A DNA stretch of 64,000 bases from Cardinalis cardinalis (lineage: Eukaryota; Chordata; Aves; Passeriformes; Cardinalidae): the NCBI GenBank assembly GCA_014549065.1, contig JACDOX010000023.1:6718686-6782685 (forward strand), read 5' to 3'. Within the stretch, counting starts at the first letter, position 1, and every line of letters starts with the position of its first letter. This document shows, piece by piece, positions 49,201-61,200 of the stretch. Both the position numbers and the translations under genes were made by a program. The notes below the pieces were generated by a model that had not been told where the DNA came from, searched no databases, and saw only the letters and a program-made list of their open reading frames with translations.

Positions 49201-52200
49201 GTACTTGGGCCGTGCCGGCGGTGGGGCGGGATGCACCGCCTTATGCTGGGCTGGGGCGGACGGGCCCCGCTCTCCGCCGGCAACCCGATGGAGGCCGCCC
49301 CCCTGGAAACTGTCCGGNTCTGGGCTCCTCAGTACCGGGGAGACACTGAGCTCCTGCAGAAGGTCCAGTGGAAGGCTAGTAAGATGATTAAGGAACTGGA
49401 GCACCGCTCTTACGAGGAAAGGCTGAGGGAGCTGGGCCTGTTAAGCCTCGAAAATAGACGAGTGAAAGAGAACCTCGTCCGTGTCTCTAAGTATGAGAGG
49501 GGAAAGCGTGAGGACGATGGACCAGGCTCTTCTCGGCGGTGCCAAGCAATAGGACAAACGGCAATAGGTAGAAACTGGATGCACTGCAAGTTCAATCTAA
49601 ATATGAGTAACAACNTTATTGTGCAGGTCACCAAGCACTGAAACAGGTTGACCACAGAGAGTGTGGAGTCTTCCTCACTGGAAATATTCAAGAACCATCT
49701 GGACACAATCCTGTGGCCTGTGCTCTGGGATGACCCTGTTTGAGCCTATTGAGGGGGCTTGGACCAGATGACCCACTGTGGTCCCTCCCAGCCTGACCCA
49801 CTCTGTGATTATACGATTCTGTGAAACTATTTCGCTTTAAAATCCCTCCCGAGAGCACCAACCCATCGCCTTTTCCCCAATATTTCCACAGCGATCTGAT
49901 GAGACCTGGCGCAGCGTCTCTCAGGGGCCCGTTTATACACAGAAAACACTGAGTGTCCCACTCTCCTCCCGCCCCACGATAATTTTGAGGGAAAAGGAGC
50001 CTCTGTAAAATCCTGAAACGCGCCGAGCCTCGCAAGTTCCGCCCTCTCCCTCCTCGGGAGGCGACCTCCTTTCCCCGGTCCCGCCTCTGGAGCCTCCTGC
50101 CTCTGTCCCGCCCTAGAGGTGCGGCTCTTCCCTGAGCGTCCCTCGAAATGCGGACCCAGCGCTGAGTCGCTGCTCTCGTGGCTCACTCACATCTGTGACT
50201 GTGCCTGGACGTTTGTCCTCTTAAAAAGACACTACTTATTTTTTAATATTTAAATATCTATATATATATATATATCTATATCTACCTGTCTATCTCTATA
50301 TATAAAAATAATTGAAAGAGATCAGATCAGATCTGTTACGCTTGTCCTCATCAACTGGGATGGTTTGTGCTGAGTTTTCTGACTCCCAGAATGGTGGTGG
50401 CCAACTTTTCCCAGACCAGGTTTTTGGAAATTGAAAGTTGTAAGACTTACTTAAATATTGCAGAGATTTGTCCCATAAATCCTTTTATTCAGCTGCACTG
50501 GTCCTGTGTCTGTAATGAAAAAGCTCAAACATAAAAAACCGCCAAACATGTTGAGCACCATTGTGGGTTTTTTTCTTCACTAATTAATGAATCATTTATT
50601 TTTGAATCTAATTACAACATCATTAGCATGAATAACAAAGCTCCTGAACATCACTGAAAGTTACGGAGATCAAGTCCTGCCTGCATGTACAGTGTTGTGT
50701 TTTTCTGTTCTTTGCCTGAACTTTCACTCATACTCTTGTGGCTGTACACAGAGCAGTTCACTAAACAAATGTCAGTTGCAGGAGGCTATGCTTGTTTTTC
50801 ACATATTTCAGGTTAGAAAGAGCAGTCTGAGCCAGACTTGGAAATCCATTGGAGGGCAGCATGCTTGTTGTTTGGGGATTTATTTTTTGGCAGAGCTCTC
50901 CAAAAATGAATGGTTTCCCTTTAAAAAATGGGCTATGATCCATTAGTTTCAGAAAATTCAGATTTGCAGCTGGGAATGCAAGCGAGAGGATTCAAAGAGT
51001 CCAGCACAGCAACAAGTCTTAGTAATGTTTTTCTGATCTTAATAACATTCCTGTTGTGCTTTATGCAGAACTCTGTTTATGTGAGAGGTATAAAGTGTCC
51101 TAAGCTGGCTATTTAGGGAAAGAACCTTTCTAGGGAAAAACTTGCCCAATGATGCCACAGTGCAAGAATACCATGAGTCTGCATTTTGAGAAATACCCTT
51201 AGCATAAGGATAAGATTATACAAGACCCATTAATTTATTGCTTAAGTGTTCCACAATTTTATCACTCTACTCATTCAAGAACCTACTTTTATTTACTGTA
51301 GTATCTGTATGTCAGGTGCTTGAGTAGGCCTTTTAAACTTTCAGTACAGCCTTTCTGAAGTATCTGTGACTCTCAAGAGCTTAATTCAAGCAGTATGACA
51401 ACTGGGCAATCTGATCAAAAGGACAGACATCTGCTTGAGAAGCTTCCACCTCAAAACACTTCTGCTGGCAAGGCAGAAGTGGAACTATCCTGTGAGAAAA
51501 ACAACTCTGTTGTTGGTTTGCTTCAATAAACTTTACAAGGACATCTCTCTCGGCCTGGCCAGGCAAGACTGAATGGCAGCTAGGAAAAATCTATCAGGGA
51601 GTAAGAGAGGAGAAGGCTTCTGCTCTTCCAGAAAACCCTTGTCACTGCCAAGTGGGTTGGACTGGGTTTGGAGCTGGCACCTCTGACATGGCCAGTCCCA
51701 TATCCCCCTCATTTCCTAGCTGTAATTGTGGCTGCCTGTCCAGGGCCAAATCGCTCATAGCTTTTTGATCAAAATAATTTTCCTCCAAGGAAAAGTATTC
51801 TGCAGGTGTCTGCTTCCTGTTGAAGACTAGGAAGCTGCACAGGAAAGGAGCAAGAAAACTCTCTAGCCAGTTTTGAAAACTATTCATTCTTAGGTAAAAA
51901 GGCTTGTTTCCCAGAGTTTTCAGGCACTGAGAATGTCTGATGCAGATCAGACAGTGAAAATTTGTGCCCATTTAATGTGATTTGAGAGCACATGCTGCAC
52001 CAGATGATGTAAAATGAGTGGAGCTAATGTTTCTTGATCTCTGGTAGTAAATCTGTAATTCATTTCATTTTCAGACATATAATGAAGATAATCCTAATTT
52101 ATCAGATAAACAATAATCTTGTTGGTATTTAGTGAGGCAATTAATGTTGACATGAAACTTTGTTAGGAGAGCTAATTAAGAAAACTAACTAATAGTAACC

Positions 52201-55200
52201 TAAACATTATTTTTTGTCAGGTAACAAATTAAAGAATTTCGTGACTATGTTCCTAAAAAAAATGGGAAAGAATAAAAATCAATGAAAATTAAAATTTAAT
52301 TTTAAGTTCAAAGACTTGTCAGTAACTGACATTTTGAAACAAACAAAAGAAGAATGAAAGNTAGAGGAGATCTCATAGCTGAGTTCTACCCCTCAGCATT
52401 GAAACTCATTATGGTAACAATTTCTTCCTGAACTATCTGAGAAGTCTCCTCCAGACTGACAATATGTTTCTTTAACCTCTTTTAGTTTCATGGTCTTCCT
52501 TACATGACTTTTAGCTTTGTCACAAACACTGTAGATTCACAATTTTATACAGTTATGTGATTTTTATTGTAACTCAGGCCTAATTATCTTTAAAGCATTA
52601 TCCACATATTTCACCTGCAATGGAAGAAGTCCATGTGACATGCTGACTTGTATCTAAATATTGTATGGGAATAAGAAATGCCCACTCCCAAAAGTTACAT
52701 CCTCTACAAGCTGCAATATTCTTTGTTACCTGCATACTATGCAACTAATGTAAATTAAATTTTTCTGCACTAGCACTGATGTAGAATTAAAAGTGAAAAA
52801 CCTGGTGAAAAGGACCCCAAGCTGCAACAATACAACATATTTAGAATAATATTTTTGCTTTGGTTCTGGATTACCATGCTGAGAAATATTACTACTTTTA
52901 TATTTTTTCAGAGCTATAGATGAAGACAGAAAAACAAAGTACAAAGCTGCTGTCAGGATCCAGCGCTGGTTTCGAGCATGCCGTGTCCGAGCATATCTGA
53001 GGTAGTAAATCAAGCCTATCGTAATCCATGTTTNAGCGTTGAATTTTTCCTCAAAATTTCTCATGGTATTACTTGATTTTAATAAAATTGGAGCATTTTG
53101 GAAAAAAAAGGCAATAACTGTTACCCAGTTTTTCAATAGAACTAAATATATGCTGTGTCATTGTAAGAAATAACAATTCTTTTACTTTTAGAACTGTATA
53201 CAATTAAAAAGTCATGATGCTAGAAAGCATGGNAATTATCTTCAGAATAGATACACAGTATTGTTTAAGAAATCTTGTTATAAGTGGGAGAAAAAGAAAT
53301 AACTAGATGTCCCCTGGATATGCTGTTTCAGAAACTTTTCATGTAGAAACATGGAATATTCTGAGTTGCAAGAGCCCACAAGTGTCTTCAAAGTCCAACT
53401 CCTGGCCCTGCACAGGACAATCCCAAGAGTCATACCATGTGCATGAGAGCAGTGTCCAAATGCTTTTTGAACTCAGGCAGAATTGGGCTGTGACTACTTC
53501 TCTGGGAAGCCTGTTCCAGTGCCCAACCATCCTCTGAGTGAAAAACNTTTTCTAATATCCAATGTAATTTTTCCCAACACAGCTGCAGCCCTCCCTCCTT
53601 GTCACTGGTCACCAGAGAGAAATCAGTGCCTGCCTCTCTGCTTCCACTTGTTGGAAAGGTGTGGACTGCTCTGGTCTCTCCTCAGTCTCCTTCAGGCTGA
53701 ACAGAAGTGACCTCAGCCACTTCACTTGAAGGCCCTTCACCAGCTTTGTTCTGGGAAATGCTATATCAACACCNGACTTGATCTTGGAGGTAGTTTCCAA
53801 CTTTAGTGATTCCATGATTTTATAACATTGTTACAAATTTCCTGGAAACTGTGGTTGGTCCATTCTCCCAGAAAGCCTTCTTCCATTTTTTATGTTGTAA
53901 GTCCAGCTGGCCAAACTCATCTGCTCAAACTTCTGTATTTTCAAAAAACAGGGCGGTTGAGGGAGAGGGATTGTTACACCTTCTAATTTGACCTCTTGCA
54001 TGTTGGAATTAATTGTACTTCATCCAGACCTACTGTATGAAACCTAAAGAATTATTAGCTTAAATAACATTTGCTGCTTAATCTNGGAAGCTGTTGCAGC
54101 CCCGANAAGCGGGGGTGGTTCTGGGGCAGCCCGCGCTCTGAAGGACGAGACTGGACTCTTCTCTTTTCTGTCTTCAAGTTGTTTATTGTTTCTTATCTAC
54201 AAAATTTTCCTCCTGCCCAGCCGAGGTCTAGACAGCAAGGCAGCCAAAGGCACTCTGACCGCCCCNGAGGCAGTCTCGTCTTTATGTAGTACAAATTACG
54301 TGTAACATATTTACCTTCATTCCCCAATACCAATCACCTATATTGAACCNTGCATCTATGTGTCAAACCAATCCCCAAGTGCCAACATCACCACCAAAAA
54401 TGGGTGACAAGAAGAAGAAAGAAGAAGGATGAGACACGCCCTGATCCCTCCATCTTGTCTCCATAACGCCCCTGTACCAAAACCTAAACCCCCCTGTACA
54501 GGACCCTAAAACCTACACATTCACCCTAAAGTTATACCATTCAAACCCGAGTGCCTCATGTCCTCGTACACAGGCGGCAAATCCCTAGATGGATCAAAAT
54601 CAAGCCACCAGGCTCTTCTGGCAACATTCCAGGTCTCCCGACATCCCCAAGAGGGTTCTCGGCAACTCTGGACATCCGGAGTGATGTGCTGAGTTCCCAC
54701 AGCTTAATGGCCAATATTTCCCCCATAGGAAGATAGGCTGCAGTCATTATGTACACTTAGAAGAAATGTACTTAAGCTGCGTCAGAGGAGGTTCAGATGA
54801 GATATTAGAAAAAAAATTCAATAAAANAATTATTAGGCATTGGAATGAGTTGCCTGGGAAGATGGCAGAGTCGCCATCTCCTGAAGTTCAAGATGTGTCT
54901 GTATGTGGCACTTAGGAATATGATTTAGGGGTGATTATGGTGCTGTTGGGTGGACAATTGGATGAGATCATCTTGAAGGTTTCTTCCAACCTTGATTGAT
55001 TCTATAATTCTGGGATTGTCTCTGGCTTACTTAGGACTGCAGGCTCAATATAGCCAATTCTCAGTGTTCTGAATTATCCAAAGACTGCCTTCACTGAGTG
55101 CAGTGCAGGCTTATAAGTTTGATGTCCATAGTTAGGTGGTATGAAGGATCCCTTTTACAGCTTTTTTCATTTTCCAAAGTAATGATTCAATAATTTTCTG

Positions 55201-58200
55201 CAGAAGTTTNTGTGACATCAATTACAAAATTTTTAGTAGCAACATATATGTCTATATAAAAATCAATTAATTAAGGGCAAAATAAANGTTCATAATTAAG
55301 CTAGGTGTAATTTTATAAAAGGAAAAAGATGTCTAAAAGTGAAAAAGTATCTAAAATTCAAGTGTCAGTAGGTTTTGTCAAATAGTTAAAAATGGTATAA
55401 TGAAATAGTATAATGGTATAATGGTAGGTGAAAATGTTGCATGTGACAGAAAAAATTCTGAGCTGGTCAGATTTGTTGGNTAAAACCATGAAAATGGAAC
55501 AATTTATTATGCAAATTAAATTTGTAAGGCTTTTTCATTAAACTTTTCTAATAGTATGCAGGTAAGTTTACAGTAACCCATGTTTTCNGAAAACAAAAGT
55601 ATGTGTGTATGAATAAATATATGTATATAATGGTCTCTCTGTGTGTGTGTGTGCATATGTATATATGTATATGTATATGCATAAAGTATGCTTGTAGTGG
55701 TCATTTGTATGATGCATAATACGCTGTACGTTATTTTTATTATCATGAAAAGTTAATAGGTCTGAAGTCTGAAAAACTAATTACTTTGTTAATATGTTTC
55801 ATTTTAGATATCTGAGCAAAATGGCGACTTTGATACAGAAGTGCTGGAGAGGTTATCTAAGAAGAAAAAACTTCAGAGAAGTAGTGGAGGTAGAAAAGTA
55901 CTTTTAAAAATTTTGTTTGTTTTTTTGTAAAATACGTATGAATAATTCCTTCACTCATCATGAAATTAAAGAGCTGAAACTCCATCTTTTATACACACAG
56001 ACACACTCTTAACTGTACTGCAATGAAAAGCACCATTAATTTCAGCAAGCCTACACTTAACAGTCAAGATAAGTNAGTGTTTAAGTGTTTGCAGCCCTGG
56101 AGTGTTGATCCCCAAAGCAGCAATGAGATCTGCTCATGCAGAAGTCTGCCCACATGATACTGATTGCAGGATTGGAGTTTTACAAGATGCTGCTGCTTTT
56201 TTTTTTCCATTTTTTTTTTCTGGCAGAACTTTTAATTTTGAAAATAAAATAAGCCAATGTGTCTACACATTGCTATTTTGTATTTTAGTGGTTTAAATTT
56301 CTTACTTAATGAACCTAGAAGTGTTTGAGGTCTTGCCTTAAGGCACAAAGAAGATTGTAGTCAATCTAATTCCTGTGATAGACCTGAAGAGAGCGAATGT
56401 GTGTGATAGCACACAAGCTAAAACCTCTGCTATCAGGATTAGGGGACTAAGAAGAAAATAATTTAACATAAAATATGTGATTTACTTCACTAATTTATCA
56501 ATTTATATTAATGTTTTACAATACTGTTAAACTTGTTAGTCATTTATTCTTGATTAATTTTGTTAAATTGCTGCTTTTAAGTCAAAAAATATGATTAAAG
56601 AAGTAAAAAAAGAGCTAAAATAAACCATTTATTACCAACCAATGTTCATACACCCTACTAAACTATGTTTTCAAGTATCAGGACTCGCATACCTGAAAGT
56701 TCATTTATTTTTTCCCCAAGTCTATCAATAATTTATGTAAAGATTTTCTCTCTTCCAAGTTACTAATTGGCTTAACTGATAAATGATGAGCTGTCCTTTC
56801 AGTCTGTGGTTTTCACTCATCTTCTAAAAGTAATTCTTGAATACAGAGCAGATAGCTGCATGGTTGCATTGGGTTCTGTTTTGAAAAAAGTAGGACTTCA
56901 GCTGAATATTATTCCTGAGTATAAGGAAGGTTTGTTTAATCTAGGAAAGCTTCTGTTGAAGAGAGACATGATAATCTATATTAAAATTTGTTAATGAAAA
57001 GAAAGGATCTGTGCAGTCACTGGGACAAGGGAAGGAAGAAATCAACGTGATCAAACAGATTGCCTGTAATCACAGACCTGAGAGACCTAATATCCTAAAG
57101 CTGTCCTCAGCTTTCTGTTCTTGAATATAATTCTGAAAAGTAAAATAAGTATGTCTTTAATCAATAAAGCCTTATGAATATTTAGTTCTTCTAACAGACA
57201 TAACTGAAATTCTTGCCAAATCTGAAGTCCATGGAACAATGTAGGACAAAAAAATTCTGCAACTTAATACACGCATGTTAAATCAGATGATGAATTCATC
57301 CANTTTCTGGATTCCAGTACTTATCCAGTGCTAGCCAGGGCTCTAGAGGAAGAGAATCTCATTAGAAAGCTTACAAATTTTACAGCAATCAGCACAGGAA
57401 GTGATCTTTTCCTCTCAAACACTACATTTTGTTTCATTTTGCCATCACTTTGATTGGAGAAGACTAAAAAGAACAGCTTGATTGGAAGCCAACCTGAGTA
57501 CCACACAAGTATGAGATAAAAAGGCACATTCTACTCCCTTTGGACTGCTATATTCAGTGTGTTTTGGGGTGGACTTAAATATAAAATGTGAGGTAATACC
57601 TTATATTTATTCTTTTACTATCTTTATTCAATTAACGGAATATGTAAAAAGCAAAATCTCAGCAGCTTAATATAATTTTCAAGTTAAAGGATCAGGCAAT
57701 GTTTGCAATGAACTCTTGCTAGGAACTGTTGTAATGACTCCTGACTATGAAAGACAATGATGCATTTGGCATGATAGTTCCTTGAATACACTGGTCACTT
57801 TAAAATTTGTCTGCTGATAATGATTGGATTGGTATCTGCTGCCAGCAAACAAGGCAAAGCATATGCACAAAATACCCATGATTGCTTGATAATAAATCAT
57901 TTTAATGATTATATTCAAAATTGTGAAATGTGAATGGTACTGATGCGGAAAATAACCAAGGCTGAGGCTCATCAGATTGGCTGTCCATATGTGCATCACC
58001 ACTAGTATTTCATTTGCTTCTCCTCCAGAGCCTCTTCCTTTGATTGTTAAGAGATATATTTGGTAAAAAAAACTAAAAAAAACTTGCAACTATTGATGGC
58101 ATTTATATGATTAAAGTTATATGCCTTTCTATTCTAAATAAAAGTGATTTGATATAAAGCTTTGTTTCCTAATTAATCTCAAGCTAAAATTAAGAACTGC

Positions 58201-61200
58201 TCTCATACAGTTTTCTTAGCAACTTGGTTACATTGATTGTGTTGGATTCTGAAAGTTTGCATGACCTGCAGGAAGGTATGAATTTTAGAACCAGGCAAAC
58301 ACCAGAACATGAAACAAACTATGCATCATTGTTTCTTTATTACTATTTTCTCAATGCCAAGGAAGCATTTGCTAAAACAAGAGGAATTGTAACATTTCAT
58401 TATTATATGAAGCTGGTATGCATAATGGCCGTATTTTGAGTTTACCTTGGAAGGAGATGCAGTTGAGAAAAGTGAATATTTCATGTTATGTAGTTTGGCA
58501 CCACCCTAAGTGATTTAGCTTCAAGTCAATAATCAGTTTTAAATAGTTCCAGTCCAATAGGAGTTAGGCAAATACCTATTTGCTCTACAAAACCCCCCAA
58601 AATATACCATGATCACATTCACAATTTAGACCATGTGTTGCTTCCTTCTCTCAACCTCGATCTCATTCTCAAACTCAGTCAGATCCCTAGTTCTTCAAAT
58701 TCTTTGAATTTGTCATTTTGTATTAACTCTTTAAAACTAAAGACACCAGTCAGAGCACATTTGTAGATGCACCCCAAACATGTTTTTAAATACAAAATGA
58801 GAAAGTATACAAAAGTTTACAAAAGTATACAAAAGTATACAAGGCTTCAAATATCTTTTGAAAACCTACACTTAAGGTAAGCTGGTAGGAAGGCCTGTAT
58901 ACTAGTGTCAGAATTCATGACAAAGACATCCTGGCTCAGAAGTACAGATGGCACATGGATGAGATGGGAAAGTAATTCTTTCCAGAGAGTCAACGAGGCA
59001 GTGTCATGTTTGAATTGGCACTTAGTGTAAAAAGAGGGGCAATCCGTAGGGCATGGGCTGAATTGCGTGAAATTCCACTTAAACATAAGAAAAGTGTCTT
59101 TTGGACAAGGAGGCCCCNGTTCTGGAAAGAATCTTTTACTTATTAGGAGAGCACATAAATGTAGACTTGTGTTGAAGCACTAAATTATGACACTAAATTA
59201 TGACACATTGTTTTTGTGAATAGCAATGAATACCTTCTCTATCATTTGTAATAGCAGAATTTTCAATTCAGGATTAGAAAACAGAGGGCAAATACATTTG
59301 CAAAAGAACCTAGATGGTGACACAGCCTTTGGCTTTTGGTGCAAGAATGAAATTGAAGGACAGTTGCATCAGCAGTTCTGCATTGGAGAGACTTGTGATT
59401 TAGAGCCAGAGTTGAGTAAAAGCAGGAATGTGTAACTTATTTCTTGTTTTGGGTGACCCTCTTAAGTGGNGGTAGGGTAAGGTCTGGATTCCTCACACCT
59501 TAGTCTGAGGAATGTGGGGTGTGCAAGATCAGACCTTAGTTGCCATTGAATGTTTTTGTAAGTAGTAGAGGGAGTTGTTCAATACTTGGCCAAGCTCGGA
59601 GTCAAAGTGGTCCCACGTTGTCTCTCAGTGTGGATGATATAAAGAGCATTAATGATGTAAGGTGTCCAATTTATTATGTTCTTCAGTCAACTGAGATGCA
59701 TTCAGACCTAAGTGCTCACAACTTTCAAATATGAGAAGAATAAACAAAAAGGTGTAAAATTGTTTCCTTTAATCACTGATGGACAGAAATCTGATGCATG
59801 TTTTTAAGCTGAGGAACATTTTAANCTTCCATGAAAATGTATTTTATCTATTTGGTAGTGTGGTAACTCTTACGTTCCCTTCCAAAGAAAGAAAAGATGA
59901 GCTGCAACCCAAAATTGTATCAATTTAATCAAGCAGTTTAGGGATATACTTAAGTCAGGCAACCATTATTTCAGTCCATTGTTAGCTATCTACAGTTAGT
60001 ATCACTCAGTAAATACCTATGGAGAATAAAGGGGAGATAGATAGTCCATTATTCTAATTTGTACATTTGGGGTAGATTTTCCCTTGAATACATATATATA
60101 TATGTATATATCTATGTGTATGTATGCTCATCCACATGTACGTGTGAAACTTCTTCNAACTTTAAAAATTCTGCAATTTTCCTTCATATAAGAAATATCT
60201 TTTGTACTGTTTCCATTATTAGTAGATTGGTATGATATTAAAGTGAGCATTTAAAATGCACCTTAATTAAACTGCAGGAATTATGCCTTCCTTAATGTAA
60301 TGAAGAAAGAGAATTTAAAATGAAGTAGCATCATTGTGTTCATTTGTAAATAACATATTGCAGCCAACTGTTTCTTAATTGCCCAGACTGTTGATAAATA
60401 ATCCAGTCCTGCTGCTCTCCACAGACAATTTGCTTTGGATCAGACTAGGCAATTCAAATAACACTAATTACAGTGAAACCCTTTTATAGTGAATTCCTGT
60501 TTGCCATGGGGGAGAAAATCACTATATCAGGGGAAAGCACTTTTGCCTTTGATTTGTGTCCAAAACATGAGAAACACATAAAAGCTGCATGTTGTGCTAA
60601 ATAAAGGACATACTCTTGCATTCAAAGTACTTATATTTTACTTTTTATGATACAATTGTGAATTATGTTCATTTTGCATTTGTAATTAGAGGGCGGAACA
60701 GATGTGAAAGCTTAGTTTAAAGTGATGTATCCATTAAAATAACCTATGCTGCCAAGTGATTGCTTAGTATAATAGGGGATTTGTTCACTATGAGAGGAAT
60801 TCTACTTTATTGGAAGGAAACCAGGACTTCAGGAAATGTTTTCTATATCAGGGGATTCACTGTAACATGGTATCATTGTATTTATGATTTTATGATGTTA
60901 AAATGCATATTAAATGAAGCAAAATTCCCAACAATTACTTGGGAGGCAGCTAAGTACATAACATTTAGTACAGATGGTTGGAAGGCACAATTTTGCTCCA
61001 TCACTGCATCCGTATCCTTGAACGATTTCGACTGAAGACAGCATTTCTCTGAATTTTTCATTAAACCAGACATCTTGAAATATGAATTCCTTTTATGTTT
61101 CTGTGAGTTTTGGCTAAAAGAACCCCAGTGAATAAATCATACAATACTACATGTCACCAGCACTTGTGAATATTTCTGCTTTGTTATTCTACTCTCAGTA

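Larger units (their letters stand above)
48345..49310. promoter_or_regulatory. CpG island (main block)
   Basis: Base composition changes abruptly at about 48345 from AT-rich intron to very GC-rich DNA with frequent CG dinucleotides, and stays so until a CR1 element begins at about 49310. The block covers GPATCH2 exon 1, the intergenic promoter and SPATA17 exon 1. Long open frames on both strands here (for example 48344-49387 plus and 48376-49134 minus) result from stop codons being rare in GC-rich DNA and are not genes. Confidence 0.93.
49201..52911 (+). other. SPATA17 intron 1
   Basis: Intron of 3.7 kb holding a CR1 fragment, a CpG-rich block, a TA/TC microsatellite and, on the minus strand, two open frames of unknown status at 51381-51566 and 51642-51887. 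No recognised gene lies inside it. Confidence 0.8.
53002..55807 (+). other. SPATA17 intron 2
   Basis: Intron of 2.8 kb in which about half the length is mobile-element DNA: a minus-strand CR1, a plus-strand CR1 tail, a solo LTR and another CR1. A microsatellite lies at 55601-55680. No exon other than the flanking ones was seen. Confidence 0.8.

Noticed and set aside
48344..49387. 347-codon open frame on the plus strand through the CpG island
   Set aside because: It owes its length to high GC content. Only its last part, from 49133 to 49200, is SPATA17 exon 1; the rest is proline/arginine/glycine-rich translation of promoter DNA and overlaps GPATCH2 exon 1 in antisense.
49827..50186. 119-codon minus-strand open frame in the second CpG-rich block
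   Set aside because: No similarity recognised, and stop codons are rare at this base composition.
52370..52500. Possible further CR1 antisense piece
   Set aside because: A few words such as TTTCTTCCTGAACTATCTGA recall CR1, but no landmark follows in the right order.
56784..56915. Box C/D snoRNA candidate starting ATGATGA
   Set aside because: The nearest CTGA box is about 130 bases away and there is no terminal stem, so it does not fit a C/D snoRNA.
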